The position numbers were made by a program, and so were the translations under genes. DNA of 64,000 nucleotides from contig WION01000007.1 of assembly GCA_015039365.1 (NCBI GenBank), forward strand, positions 806,001 through 870,000, given 5' to 3'. The notes under the pieces were generated by a model, which made no database searches, was not told where the DNA came from, and worked only from the letters and a program-made list of their open reading frames with translations. Shown piece after piece: positions 47,801 through 60,464 of the stretch. Each line of letters starts with the position of its first letter. Within the stretch, counting starts at the first letter, position 1. Source of the DNA: Amanita rubescens (Eukaryota > Basidiomycota > Agaricomycetes > Agaricales > Amanitaceae).

Positions 47801-48634
47801 CACATCAGCATGTCTTATGCTGATCGTGAACGTCGCCTCTGCGCAGCTGAAAGCGAAGGTAGAATTAAGACATCAGATCTTGATGTTATCACGCGCTTGA
47901 AGCAGAGCATACAAAACCTATTTGTCGATAGTAGTGGCTTGGGAGAGGTGAAACGCCCTGTCATCGGCCTTACAGATCCCGAGAACGGCAGCGTCTATAC
48001 CTTGATCTTCACCAATGGTATATGCCTAGACTTGGCATCTCATACAGTGGTAATAGACGCTTGCGTTCTTCCTCTGACATTGCATCTCGCATCACGTCTT
48101 ATCAATGCTTTCGGAAGGGTGGAGCGGGAAACAGGACTAGCGCAAATTTTGACTAAACCCGATGAAGTCAAAGCGTGGAAACATCTTCTCCCCGCATTCA
48201 CCGAGCGATGCCGCAAGTGGCCTCACACCGCTAACTGCGAGTATCTATCGAAAGGTGTTCCCGTCTCAGAAGAAACTTATCAATCGCCATTGTGCAGCTG
48301 TGGACAAGGCAAAAACCTTGGATCTTTCACGCAAAAGAAAAATTGGAAAGAGTTTGCTCCCTACGTCACACGTGCTGCAATCAGCCCTCTCTTTGCCGTG
48401 CCCTTTATCGATACCATTGACGAAGACGCAAGAAAAGCATTCCATGCTGCACAAAACAAGTTATGTGGTACCTGCCACAGTACTGGGAAGCCAAAGTTGT
48501 TGCTATGCACGGCGTGCAAGCACACTAGTTATTGTTCCACCGAATGCCAAAAAGCAGACTGGAAGGCTCACAAAAAGTTATGTAAAGAGTTAGTGCAGTT
48601 ACGAAATTCCGGTAACGGCTGGCTTGCAGAGTAA
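44846..48634 (+). CDS. MYND zinc finger protein with DUF4470 domain
   Basis: Exons 44846-45017, 45073-45123, 45173-47577 and 47630-48634; about 1210 residues. The N-terminus, HPVFWPGKIFFYPIGNTSAVCL then LLLGCGDARNVLYTVYADL and LDFTCCDIDPAISARN, is the DUF4470 signature. The middle is a long region without known domains (for example NPTFAYSVTGKGFALQHGCG). The C-terminal MYND finger is at about 48463-48590: CGTCHSTGKPKLLLCTAC, YCSTECQKADW, HKKLC, with the full set of zinc ligands. Known: this architecture is widespread in Agaricomycetes with no function assigned; MYND fingers bind proline-rich partners. The first ATG gives the conserved start. Confidence 0.85.
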
Positions 48635-48688
48635 ATATAATCAATGTAGCATGCAAATGGCGCTTAAAATCGCTTTCAAACGCGCCCT

Positions 48689-48710
48689 TAGTAGTAGTAG
48701 TAGTAGTAGT
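48689..48710. repeat. TAG trinucleotide microsatellite
   Basis: About seven perfect TAG units in the 3' flank of the MYND gene. Confidence 0.85.
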
Positions 48711-48840
48711 GTAGCATTACCAGAAGCAGTAATTAAATTTACTAATAACAGCTTTGCATTGATGTGTCTAACATTGCCACATGTGGTTGGGTGGCAAGGC
48801 CGGCACCGGCACACATCCGCGCGCGAAGCACAGGGGCGGG

Positions 48841-48848
48841 TATAAAAT
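48841..48848 (+). promoter_or_regulatory. TATA box of 2OG oxygenase gene
   Basis: TATAAAAT preceded by a GC-rich GGGGCGGG stretch, in sense orientation to the gene at 48998. Confidence 0.5.
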
Positions 48849-48997
48849 AAGAGGAAGAGTTCGGCGATCACCTAATTCCCTGGCATAGCGCTCTTTTCGA
48901 TCGCTTACTCATCGTTTCCCATGCGCCAACGCCGTTCAATTGAGCGCAACGCTGCACGCGACGCGACGCGTCACGGTCCTTTGTCTTACCTCTTACC

Positions 48998-51900
48998 ATG
49001 ACCTCGAGCGTGAGCGAGCGAGACCTTCTAGAGCTCTCTTCTGAAGAGGATGATGGCACTCAACCAGGGACAGAGTCGCAATCTGATGAATCGGAAACAG
49101 AGGGGCATTTATGTGTACGTACAGTTCTGTTAAGAAGCGAAATATTAATAATACCATATTTTGCAGGAGGATCTCGAATTGGCCTTGGAAGAAGATAAAC
49201 TGGAGGTGCCAAGCTCATACGCATATTCGACTCTTTTGCCCTTTGCACCTCACTCTTGCCTGAACATCAAGGGCCTTGGGAGCATTGGATTACCCCTAAC
49301 TGAAACTGACGCGAAAAGAGTGATAGCATGCGCGTCTCAGGCGCCTTATGGTCAAGGTGACCAGACTATCATTAACAAAAAAGTACGGGACACTTGGGAA
49401 ATCGACCCGGGGCGCGTCAAATTCGAAAATCCGAACTGGCTTACCTATATACGAGACCTGGCAGTCCTGACGGTGTGCTCCAGCCTCGGCTTGAAAAATT
49501 ATCATGCGCCACCGCGGTGCGAGTTGTACAAGCTTTTAGTTTATGAAACTGGTTCGCGGTAAGAATATTTATTCCCCAATAATGTATCTTAGTTGATGTC
49601 CATGTAGCTTTCTTCCACATAGAGAGTCTGTTTCAACATTTATTTTCACTTAACTTTTTTCTGATGAGGTTCGGATAGCACTCAAAAAGCGGATGGCATG
49701 TTCGCGACCATGATCGTTATCCTACCTTCCCAATACACTGGTGGCGAGGTTCACCTTACCCATGCATCGAAAACACAGGTCATTGATTTCTCTGCATCCT
49801 CTTTGGCGAACACTGCTGTCCTTGCTTGGTATACCGACGTATTACATGAAGTGAAGCCAATCACCTCAGGGTATCGACTTGCACTCTCCTATAACCTTAT
49901 TCATACATCACCACTCATGGCGCTACCCAAGGCTCCAACCGATGACGGACCATGTGCAGATCTCAGACGAGTACTGCATAATTGGGAGAAGGGAAAATAC
50001 GCGAAACCGGTAGATTGTAATTACATCGCGTATCTCCTGCAACACAAGTATAGCGAGATAGATTTCAAACGCGGGGAAGCTTGCCTGAAGGGAGAGGACA
50101 GCGAAAGAGTTGCGCTTGTCCGCGCGGCCGCAGAAGGACTAGGCTTTGTGGTTCTCCTCGCAAATATGGAGTATCATGTTTCAGAAAATCCAGACTACGG
50201 ACTCGGATGGGGTTATGGCGGATTAAAGCGTCGACGTGGATGCGCATTCGGCATGCCATGGGTCGACGACATCGACGGGGAGGTAGACATTTCCCTCTCG
50301 AAGATATTTGACTTGGATGGGAGCATTGTGCTTGCCGGCAGTCCCTGGGAATCTTTCTGGGTCAATGAAGATTGCTTTCTTCCGAAGGATGCTCTCAAAG
50401 ATGAGAGTCCCGATGACACGGAGGAGAGTGGTTATACCGGTAATGTAAGTCTGAGTGTCAGATATTCGTCATGTTTTTACTCACGTTGTCGCTGCAGGAG
50501 GGAGCCACAGTCGACTACTGTACGTGGCCTGCCCTTGATTGTTCGCGATACTTACCTGCGCGTAGGGTACCATCGCTCCGTTTTCGTGCTAATGCTCTCA
50601 GATCAACTCCCTCGTATTCTGATGCAGAATGGGGGAATAGGATACGTGATAAAGTTATTCAAGGAGTCACTTTCCGGGGATATACCTACGAAAAAAGATA
50701 GACTCATGGCGAAGAACATCGTTAGCAACCTTCACAGAGCAAGGGGCGACAAGAGCTCAGCTACGAAGAGCATGCTTCATTATGCATATAAATGGAAAGA
50801 TTTTGCAATGTGGCAAGACCTAATTAAAAGTTACAATTTGCAAGTACAGGGTGAAGATGGGCTTGTTCGAGCGTGGCGCGTCTTCAAATTTGATCAAACT
50901 CGCGCAAGGTACATTACCGGAGTTTGATGTTCGGTTCCTACTAAAATCATTAATATATAGCGTCGAGGACTTGTTGCGTAAAAAGTGCTTCGCCGATAGG
51001 CTCGCATTTATCAACGCTATTCGTCAGGCTGCATCAGAATCTAACGAGAAGAAGGCTATTCAAGAATGGTGCTTGAATGAGACCGGGGTCGCCCTGACAT
51101 CCTATGTTTCTGCCAATGTTATCGACGTACCACTGTTTGTCTCCATGGCCTGTGACAACGGGATTCAAAGCATCCGACAAGTGTATGTTGCCTATTGAAC
51201 AATTTCAATACTGGACGTCGCTAATGTGCTTGCCATTCAGACCCATCGAAAATTTGGTTTATGAAAATGCATTCATTTTTTTGATTGCGCTTGTCAAGGA
51301 GCTTCATTCGAAGCAGGCTGTTGTTCTAGAGAAAACTGCAGCCCAGTGCGCAGGGAACGTCAATCCAAAATCTGAAGCAGCTCGTATATTGCAGGAATTT
51401 GTTAGGACCTGCCTTGACTGCGCTGGAAAACAATTGAATGTGATGGTATCAGGACCCTCGTACTATCTCTGTGGTAATGGACAAAGGGCGGCTCGCATGG
51501 TCGACTTTATCGAGTTATGCCTTCTTACTCGTCAAATGGATATGTGCCGCTCCTTTCTTGACCGAATATGGAACGTGTCAGGTCAATTGGTCGACAAGTT
51601 CAATACAATCTATACGCCTCTCGTTCCCGAGCTCTGCAAACTCCTACAAAAGACAAACACCGATGTCTGCGCTCCGCCTTTCGTCGATTTTTTCCGTTTA
51701 GCGATTTCCTACTACCTATGTCACTTGCTTGGTTCAAAGGAGCAACGCGTACAATTAACACGCAAAATTGGTTGCGGTTGCGGTGACTGTCAGGAGCTGG
51801 ATCGCTTTATAACTGGAAAGGAGTCGCAGCATACTTTTCGTCTCGTCCAAAAGAGAAGAACTCACTTGGAGCATCAGATGAATAAAGCTCGAGACCTTGT

Positions 51901-52231
51901 GACACACGAAACGATACGTTGCGGAAGTCCCCATAGTCTGGTGGCCACGAAAACTCCCGCGGCCGCTGCTGCGAGTGCTTGGGACTACCGGCTTCAAGTT
52001 ATTAACCGCATGTTGAGCGCGATTGGCGCGAACAACGTTCAGAAGATCATGGGAAATCGATATGTCGACGTTGTCAAGGCCGTGAAGGGTGAAGCTGCAT
52101 TCCGCTTGGACAAGCCGGTAGCCCAGGGTCAGCAGCAGAGTGTGCCTGGTCCTGCATCAGCATTAACCGTCACCGGGACAAGCAACAAGACAACTTCAGT
52201 AATAGGGGGGAAAAGGAAACAGGGTCATTGA
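48998..52231 (+). CDS. 2-oxoglutarate-Fe(II) dioxygenase, prolyl-4-hydroxylase-like
   Basis: Eight exons in consistent phases: 48998-49114, 49167-49558, 49609-49626, 49679-50444, 50498-50519, 50566-50850, 50909-51182 and 51241-52231; about 954 residues. The acidic Ser-rich N-terminus is followed by the oxygenase core. An 18-nt exon supplies RFLPHR and the next exon completes D, giving the HxD iron ligands (PHRDTQKADGMFAT). YTGGEVHLTH, LAWYTDVLHEVKP (second His) and SGYRLALSYNL (2OG-binding Arg) follow. The 500-residue C-terminal part (LPEFDVRFLLKSLIYSVEDLL, NRMLSAIGANNVQKIMGNRYVD) is shared by Agaricomycete relatives and has no known fold. Intron 50851-50908 is needed to keep frame. Predicted to hydroxylate a protein; substrate unknown. 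Confidence 0.82.
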
Positions 52232-52379
52232 TCTTTCGCACTGACACGTATATCGTGAAAGTCTACATATATTCAGCTCTGACTGCATCTACTTGTTTTA
52301 CTTAAGTAGCTGGTAACTAATAGCTTCAATATTTATTCAATTTTCAGAGTCCCCGGAAGGGATATTCGAAAAACTCCTG

Positions 52380-52725
52380 GCATGCACGATGGATTCCGAG
52401 GAGCTAAAGGATGGTTAAAAGCATCGGGAATCCCTTTAGTTTGGTAGTCACTAAAACTCCTGCGTTCCGTTCTGCAAGTATGTGGGAATACCGTCTTCAA
52501 GTCGTCAACGACATGTTCAAAGCGATTGGCACGAAAAACGTCGAAACGATCATGGGAGATCGATACGTCGACGTTTGCAACGCCTTAAAGGGCCAATATG
52601 CATTCCACTTGGATGACACCACGGCTCTTGAAGGTCAACAATAGAATGTGCCTAGCGATGCATCAACGTCGACTGTCAACACGACAACTTCAGTAATAGG
52701 GAAAAGGAAAGAAACCTGCCAGTGA
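52380..52725 (+). pseudogene. Duplicated 3' fragment of the 2OG oxygenase gene
   Basis: The frame at 52411-52644 (NPFSLVVTKTPAF, YRLQVVNDMFKAIGTKNVETIMGDRYVDV) is a diverged copy of the last 110 codons of the preceding gene (HSLVATKTPAA, YRLQVINRMLSAIGANNVQKIMGNRYVDV). The 3' flank also matches (ACAACTTCAGTAATAGGG). It lacks the catalytic part and a start. A partial tandem duplication. Confidence 0.8.
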
Positions 52726-53304
52726 AGTCATTGATCTCACGGACCCAGAATAACACGTTAAAAGAATATGAGCCTTTTGAATAAACGTTTCTTTGGACCT
52801 TTTGCGACGTCGCTATAGAAGAGGAGAGGCTCACTCGGATGTTTGTTTGTTTAAGCAAAAATATTATAAATTGGGGTCGAGCTGCCCCTCGTGCTCTCTA
52901 CCTCCCTCGCCTCGCGCAACCGCCTGCGCGCTCTCAGACGCTCGGCCATCGTACCGTCGGCCCTCGCCCCTTTTAACTTTGACTCCGATCCGTCCCCCAA
53001 GCAACCCGTCCGACGCGCTTAGTGACGGTGCGCAAAAACCCAAAAAGAGCGCGCCGCGAGGTAAGAAACTGCGTGCTCGGCTACCTGAGCCGGCCTTTGC
53101 TGTCAGGGTTGCATGAGGCCCTTTCTGTGATGTCCACCAGGTGACTGCCACCTCCATCTCTCTAGTAGGCTAAGTATTGTTGCTGATCTCAATTTTTACT
53201 TTATTTGCCAAGCTGGCCCTGGCCAGACTCAGTTGGAATGCATGGAGGGTGGTATGCTTAGTATCCGACAATACACTATATGTTAGAACACAATAGAGAT
53301 CATA
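52726..53304. other. Intergenic, no gene recognised
   Basis: GC-rich open frames around 52800-53150 are composition artefacts; no RNA gene or repeat seen. Confidence 0.45.
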
Positions 53305-54129
53305 TCAAGACTGATGCGTCTCCGTGTGCTTCTCTAACCAAAGCTTTGACGCTAACCAGCATGACTCAAAATCATCTAACTCCTGTTCCTTCCCAACAAC
53401 TTGGAATACTACAGAAAGTTCGTTGGGCAAGTCTGAGTTCCAGAGCACAGAACCGAGTTGTTGTATTGTGCTGGCAAACTTCAAGTCAGGTATGGCACGA
53501 TAGATAATGAGTACGAACTTCGCAGTTTTCTCAATCTCCGGGTTTGAATCAAGTCCAACGAGAGTTCGGGAGAGTAAGACGCCCTCCTCCGCGTCACTCA
53601 GGCCCAAGAAACAGGATTCAACCGAGTCCTCCGAAACCAACACTCTCCGAAGCATGTTATGAAGGAACATGTCGGACGGACTCGGAGACCAGGCCGGACA
53701 GGCAGTCAAAGTGGATAAGGAGGAGACGGCGAAGTTATGAAGTAGTGAAGATGATCGGAGGTGAACAAGGAAGGAAAGACTAGGAGATAGCACGTCTGTG
53801 AATACCAGGGGAGAAAAGCGATGACCTACATAAGGGATTGAATACAAAGATGAGGATGCAAAAAAAATAAGATTAACGTACAGAAGGACAAAGCGAGAGT
53901 AAATGGTTGCGCGAAACAGGCCAGACTACGTATAAAAAAGGATTTGGACCTTCGCAATTGACAGATACACGATTTGAAGCAAAAGTGGATACTTCTGAAT
54001 TTGAACCACGGATATCCATTGCGATTTAAGACTCGGTACAGATACCGCGCGCATACGCAGAACGTCGGCAAAACGAGAGACAAAAACCAAACGGAGTGCG
54101 TGAACACTACCAAGTTGCGAAAGAGACAA
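53305..54129 (-). pseudogene. Diverged DUF6535-like copy, fragmentary
   Basis: Read on the minus strand, a membrane part (HSVWFLSLVLPTFCVCARYL, then LCIQSLM) precedes, in another frame, LVGLDSNPEIEKTAKFVLIIY and ELSVVFQVVGKEQELDDFE. These align with ALWFSSLLLTGSTLMICCLC, LVWIDSNPTIEKTSELMASIY and LAAIFHEVANRQRSDND of the better copies at 58-64 kb. The N-terminus and the C-terminal helical part are missing or unrecognisable. The oldest and most decayed member of the cluster. Confidence 0.6.
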
Positions 54130-55873
54130 CGGGCACTGGAAGGGGGGAAGTTAACAAAGCGAAAAATGTGTTTATAAAGAGTCGGTCATACGAGTAAAGC
54201 ATGACTGCGGAAAGACAACTAAAAATTAGGAATCCCTATGATGTAAACAATTAAGGGAAGCACAACGCAAGACAATAGCCACCTACTGTAGTTGGGTAGC
54301 AGCCTGAATTCTCCATCCTATGTGCGTATGGAATCTCGTTTATATTGTTCTTGCATGAGTGATTGAAAGGGTGGGATCCCCTAGCGCCATTGCCGCGAGG
54401 GGTATCGCGGATGAGTCGACGAGGCGCCATGAGCGTCCCTTTTGCGAAGAGATCTCTTGACGACTTTTTGTAAGAGTGGAGCAATTGAATTCTTGAAAGC
54501 AAACACGAGGGAGCTAAATGTAATACCATGTATTGGCGCAAATAAATATCGAAAGTCCGCGAGTGCTTTTAGGCTAAGTACGAGCGCCCGGCCAACAACT
54601 TAACCAGATAATACAGCAGTGAATTAGCGACGTCGACAGATTCTAACAGCACTTTTGAATGTCATGTATAGCAGTGAATGTCGGATTTGCTATGGATATC
54701 ACCAAAGCATCAAAGTTTGATGCACCGCCGCACTTTAGCAGTAGTACTGTACAGCTTCGAGCTGAAGTGTGTTACAGTCCATCGGGTCGACAGATGAGGA
54801 CAGTTCAAGGATTCGTCCGCTAGGGTACCGCTCACCACAGCTTAGATAAGCTGTGGATGTGTCCATAGGTGTCCATGTGAGCGCCGGCATCAGCGCTAGC
54901 ACGTGAATACGAGCTCCAGCGCTAGCATCGCGTCGCAAAGTAATTGAGTTACATAAACAACACGAAACATTACTGTATTTCGTCAGACTTGTACAATAAC
55001 GGTCACAACTTATACACACTTTCAACTTTTTTCCTGCCACCTCTCGAACGAATCACTGCGAAGGCTATGTAAATACTTCTCCTCGACCGTCTTGCATAGG
55101 TCGTCTAGGTTGTCAAGGGCCGTGATAAGGGCATCCAATGAGGACAGTCGGTCTGACGTAACATAAGCAGGGAATATGTTCGACCAAGAAACATTCTCAC
55201 CATACATCTGTATCCGTACATTGATCACATTTTCAGACGGGTGGGGATTGCTTAGATGAGTATTACTTCCAGCATTTTATAGGACTAAATGGAAAGGCCT
55301 AACCTGTATCCGCAAAACTCCACTTTAGGGCTACCTTGGAAGTAAGTGGGACATTGCCGCACAGGGTACGACAGCACACAAACTTTTTCATCAGTATCCA
55401 GCGAAGGGCATTTCCCATGGTATGTGATTCGTCGTGAATTTGGTACGTCGCGGCCGAAAGGTCAGGTTCATAGCCTTTTAGCTAACCATTCAACAAGTGT
55501 TTCGTTTGCCATCATAAGTTAGTTTACACTGAATAAAGAAGCACACTATGGATCTCTGCGCACCAGCTTTACTTTGGGAGGTAACGAATCGGCCATGGAC
55601 TCAAAAAATAAGGATGATGAACCGGTTTTACGTAATGAAATTCCAGTCACATTCACGTTACCTCGTGACGGTAGCGCGTACGTCTCTCTGCTCTGTATTC
55701 GACACACAGACTGCTGACAACTGTTACGGCACGCGCGAAATATCAGAAATATCGTGCGAAGACTGCCATTGGCAGTCCATACCAAATCCACTCACGTGGA
55801 TAGTCATCGCACGATCATCGGCAGAAAATCTTGATGATACCACAGAACTCTGCGCTGTATCACTTTAGGCTTG
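54130..55873. other. No gene recognised
   Basis: Short frames on both strands (for example 55022-55228 minus, 55548-55868 plus) have protein-like stretches but no family match. Possibly decayed sequence between DUF6535-like remnants. Confidence 0.4.
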
Positions 55874-56240
55874 TTATCGTAGCTCAATCTGCACAAAGTT
55901 GCGCTCGATGAGACTGATTCTTATACTTGTGGGCTTTAAAAAATTGTCTGCATTCTTCAAGGACGGCGAAATATCCCTTGTCGGATATGATCTTTGGCGG
56001 CCACGTGTGGCTTGTCGCTCTTGAGAAGGAACAGCGTTAAACGTCCCTTCAAGATATATGCCGCTCGCGGGGCCGTTCCATGCGAAAGTCAATGATTGGC
56101 GTAGTAAATTTATAGAACGGTCTTCTATCATGGGGACGTTAGAGTGCAGTATTGAGGGAAAGCATAAGCTACCGCTTGGAAGCCTGTCTTGCATGTCTGC
56201 CTCGGCATGCGGAGCTTATCTATTATTACTCTTGGGCCCA
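55874..56240 (-). pseudogene. Fragment of DUF6535-like gene (C-terminal part)
   Basis: On the minus strand, GPASGIYLEGTFNAV and SPSLKNADNF match the segment around LASGRYLIGTFDIV and its downstream in the copy at 56459-58161. About 120 codons, with the frame broken inside. Confidence 0.6.
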
Positions 56241-56458
56241 TAATCAAGCCACAGAGGGATGCTGATGATCATGACAATAGGTGGCATATGAACAAATTGA
56301 ACGTTACATTAATCAATAACAGAGCCAGCTTTCCGTGCAAAAATGCGATCAGTTATTTTAAGTAACAAAAGTTTATGATGGAAAGGGCAATGCATATCAG
56401 AAGCAGGACGACAACCATTTATTACGACACGTTCGGAATATCAAATGCAAACTCTTTG

Positions 56459-58161
56459 TTATCCTAGGCCCTGTTCACTGCTTGGGCCCGTCATAATGTC
56501 CCCTGCCATGCCATGTACATCGACCGCTCTCCCCAAAATTCCCGCCCAATAATGCGGTAGCGAGATCCCGGGTTCTTTTCCGGCGCGTATGAGATCATAC
56601 AGCTCATCTACGCAAAGTTGTGCTTGATGATAGTGGTTCTTGTATTCACCGGTTTTGAAGTATAGTCTACATTCATCAAGGACTGCGAATATCGCTTGTT
56701 GTACATCTTTGGCAGCTGCATTTTGCTTGTCGCTCATCAGAAGCCGAACAATATCAAATGTCCCTATGAGATATCTGCCGCTCGCGAGCCTGTTGCGTGC
56801 CAGTGTCAACAATCGGCACGCCAGATTTATTGAAAAACGTGCTATCACAAGAACGTTAATATGAGATATTGAAGATAAAGAAGGGGAGTTACTACTGGGT
56901 TCAAGCCTGCCATGCATATTTGCCAAAGCACGGGCATTGTAGTCATCTAACCGTTGTTTATTCGCGACTTCATGGAATATTGCAGCGAGCCCGCGCCGCA
57001 CTATCTGAGATCCATAATCCAAATTTGCAAAGATATTAGGTGACTCTAAATCAGAGAGGCAAAGGTAAATCGAGACCACAAGCTCCGAAGTTTTTTTTAT
57101 CTTCGGATTTGAATCGATCCAAACGAGAGCATCGGCGAGAAGTACGTCTATGGCACCGATGTTATTGGGGTGGGAGAAATTGAAGCAATCTTGTTCTAGC
57201 CAATCTCTGGAGGCCAGCGCTTGCGGCACTAGCGTCCGAAGAGATATAGGTTTGAACAGTGGAAGACTGAGCCCCCGGCATGTTGAACGTTCTGATCCCT
57301 GTCTGAAACGTCTAAAAGATGTCAAGCGGAGTAAAAAAGAGAAGAATTGAATGGACCCACCTGAAAAACGGCCAGGACAACTGGCAATTGAAGGGGGGAG
57401 AAGAGGATAAGCCACGTCGTCCAAAGAGCGACAAAAACAAAACGATGACGCTTGAGGTGCAAATGACAATGTGCAAATCAGGGTGGACCAGTGCCTGTAA
57501 AAACAACATTACACCAGAGAGAGAAAGTATGGTGGCGGTGAGTGTCATCCAATGAATAGAATCGCAGGCAGCGAAAATTCTGCATCTGCGTAAAGAGTTA
57601 TAGCGCATCTGGCGGAAAGCTAGCAAGCGTTTGACGCCGAATTGAGGGCGATTCATAAATTCTTGACAACAGCGTCGGCACAGACAGCATATTAATAGCG
57701 TGGAACCCGTCAGAAAAAGGGACGAAAACCACAGTGCATTAATGATTACCGCCATTCGATATGGGAGGAATGGGGGATGACCATCCGGACACAACATATT
57801 GGCGATGTAGCTGTTTTGGTTGAAGACCAATCTGTACGAGTCAAGAATGACCGGTACAAGGAAGCAAGAAATGATGAATGCCTTTATGACATCTATGAAC
57901 TCCCATACGAAGAGCTAAACAAAAGATGCTTACATTTTCGTATTGGCGGTCCAAATCGTTCTCTCTCTGTGCGTACGCTGCACGATCAGCGTTTTCCACC
58001 ACTTCGTACACATGGTACCAATGATCTAAAGCGTGTTGTTGTGAATGCAAGGCATCGTAGTTAACTCCGCATTTTCGTGCAGTAGTCGTGGGATACTGAG
58101 GCGAACGTTCATGATCATCGCCGGGCAGCATAGGCATATATGATTGAGACTTGGAGGACAT
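56459..58161 (-). pseudogene. DUF6535-like membrane protein, copy H1, frameshifted
   Basis: Starts MSSKSQSYMPMLPGDDHE at 58161 and runs through NDLDRQYENV, a membrane region with segments AVIINALWFSSLFLTGSTLLICCLC, then LSLSGVMLFLQAL and HIVICTSSVIVLFLSLF, and a helical part (LRTLVPQALASRDWLEQD, LVWIDSNPKIKKTSELVVSIY, AIFHEVANKQRLDDYNA, AVLDECRLYFKTGEYKNH). The FRQMRYNSLRR motif after the membrane hairpin fits DUF6535. The frame changes near 57900, where H2 has five extra bases or a very short intron may be used, and at a T6 run near 57333-57338, where H2 has one base fewer. Known: DUF6535 proteins are abundant Agaricomycete membrane proteins of unknown role. Probably inactive. Confidence 0.65.
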
Positions 58162-58563
58162 CTCGGGGTGAGGTACAGTGGAAGACGCGCTCAGCCTTGA
58201 TCATACCCTTATAACCCGCTGGTGGCAGTGCCCACTAAGGCTCAATAACAACTGCAGTGGGTCCCACGCCATATGATCATTGCTATAATGTTGCTGTAGG
58301 GAAAACATGATGCCTTTGAACATGGAGGCTCAGATCTCAGAGCACAGCTCATTCTATTCTTATCCTCATACGATTAGGGATGATTCATGAAGAAACTGAA
58401 GTAGAATTATTGGTAATCGTCAACCATCACAGCTATGCTCACTACGACGGCTTCTACACCAACAACGTAAATTGGTTTGCTAATATTCAATGAAACGAAA
58501 ACGACGTGCAACAGGAACGGAACGATGACATACGCCACATTGGGAAGATTAGATACAAACTCA
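58162..58563. other. Spacer between copies H1 and H2 (H1 promoter)
   Basis: Sequence just upstream of the H1 start (GGGGTGAGGTACAG, GACGCGCTCAGCC) is repeated upstream of H2 (about 60471-60510), so promoters were duplicated with the genes. Confidence 0.55.
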
Positions 58564-60464
58564 TTAGCACAAGCATCGGGTCATGTCCACTGCTGTACAT
58601 GAATGCTCACCGTGTGAATAAATGTCGACCTCCGTGGATGATCTTGATGGAACAATAGAATTTTGTGGCGAATTACTGTATGTTGGGTTCCGCATCACGC
58701 CCCTTTCCATGTTATACACAGAGTCCGCTTTCCCAAGAAATTCCGCCCAATGATTCGGTAGCGATTGCTTGGACTCTTCTGCAGCATGTATGAAATCGCG
58801 TAGTTCATCCGCGCAAAGTTGCGCTTGATGACAGTGATCCTTGTATTTAACGACTTTGAAGAATCGTTTGCATTCTTCAAGGACGGCGAACATCGCCTGT
58901 TGCACATGGGGACTTTTGACAGCCATTCTTAGCTTGTCGTCCATAAGAAGGCGAAGAATTGGAAATGTCCCTTTGAGATATCTGCCGTCCGCGAGGCCGC
59001 TCCGTGACGAGATCAACAGTTTGCACAGGACATTAGTAGTCCTAAGATATTCTATCAGGAGAACGTTAGAATGTGATATTGAACGTCAAAAGGTAACTTA
59101 CCGCTTGGAAGCCCGCCTTGTATATTTGTCTCGTTATGCGAAGTGAGGCCTGACCTATGAGGCATTTTCTCGACGTGGTTCTCCAACCAGAGCATTGACG
59201 CCAAAGCACAGGCATCGTCGTTATCCGATCTTTGTCTATTCGCAACTTCATGGAATATTGCAGCGAGCCCGCGCCGCGCTACCTGAGGTCCATAATCCAA
59301 GCGCGCAAAAACGTTGGGCGACTCCAAATCACAGATGCAAAAGTATATCGAGGCCATAAGCTCCGAAGTTTTCTCGATCGTCGGATTTGAGTCGATCCAA
59401 ACGAGAGCATCAACAAGAAGAACGTCTATGGCATCGACGTTATTGGGGTGGAAGAAGTTGGAACAATCTTGTTCTAGCCAATCTCCAGAGGCCAGCGCTT
59501 GCGGCACTAGCTTCCGAAGAGATATAGGTTCGAGCGGCGGAAGACCGAATTCCTGGCGCGTTGAACGTTCTGGTCCTTGTTTGGAACGTCCATAGGATAC
59601 CAAGCGGAGCAAGAAGAGAAGAATTGAATGACCCCATTGGAAAAACAACCAGGACAACTGACAATTGAAAGGGGAAAACGTGTAAAAGCCATGTCGTGTG
59701 AAAAGCGACGAAAAGAATGGGTACAACGCTATAACCAGGAAGAAAAACACGAAAATGCTTAAGACAATGATGACAATGTGCAAATCAGGATGGCCGAGTG
59801 CCTGGAAAAGTATGATCACACCAAAAAAAGAAAGTAGGACAGCAAGAGGTATCATCAAATGGATCCCATCGCAGATAGCGAAAAATTTGCACCTGCGCAA
59901 TGAGTTATAGCGCATCTGACGGAAAGCTAGCAAGTGTTTCACGTCGAATTGAGGGCGATTCATAAATTCTTGAAGACAGCGCCGGCACAGACAGCATATC
60001 ATTAGCGTGGATCCCGTCAAAAGGAGGGACGAAAACCACAGTGCATTAATGATTACTGCCGTTCGATATTTGAGGAATGGGGGATGACCATCCGGACACA
60101 ACATATTGACGATGTAGCTGTTTTGGTTGAAGACCATTCTGTGCGAGTCAAGAATGACCGGTAGAAGGATGCCAGAAAGAAGGAATGCCTTTATAGTATC
60201 TATGAACTCCCTGGGAATACGAAGAGTTAAACAAAAGATGCTTACAATCTCGTATTGATGGTCCAAATCGTTCTTTCTCTGTTCGCACACTGCACGATCG
60301 GCTTGGTTCACCAATTCGTACACGTGATTCCAGTGACTCGGATTTGCCCCGTGTGATTTCAGAGGTAAGACTCGTGGTTAAACTCATATCGAGTGCGCGC
60401 GGGAGACGCGCTCAGACCATTTATCCTCGACGGCATAGGCAGATAGAATAGGCTTGAAGGACGT
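58564..60464 (-). pseudogene. DUF6535-like membrane protein, copy H2, start codon lost
   Basis: The main exon is open from about 60323 to 59055, with three membrane segments (NALWFSSLLLTGSTLMICCL, IHLMIPLAVLLSFFGVIILF, IIVLSIFVFFFLVIALY), then LPPLEPISLRKLVPQALASGDW and LVWIDSNPTIEKTSELM. A GTAAGT..TAG intron (about 59097-59046) leads to the last exon, with LADGRYLKGTFPILRLLMDDK, FAVLEECKRFFKVVKYKDH and ELRDFIHAAEES, ending at 58564. The position of the H1 ATG reads ACG here (60464-60462), and the 5' frame then meets stops before HWNHVYELVNQADRA. A 5-bp difference near 60215 keeps this copy open where H1 and H3 shift. Probably not expressed as a full protein. Confidence 0.65.

Larger units (their letters stand above)
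48635..48997. other. Intergenic between MYND and 2OG genes
   Basis: Contains the microsatellite and a TATAAAATAAG core promoter at 48841, about 155 bases before the next start codon. No gene. Confidence 0.6.

Noticed and set aside
50851..50927. Frameshift in the 2OG oxygenase near 50.9 kb
   Set aside because: A 58-nt GT..AG intron (50851-50908) restores the frame and makes all eight exon phases consistent.
52793..53157. Overlapping plus and minus frames before the DUF6535 cluster
   Set aside because: GC-rich compositional artefact; neither strand gives a protein-like pattern.
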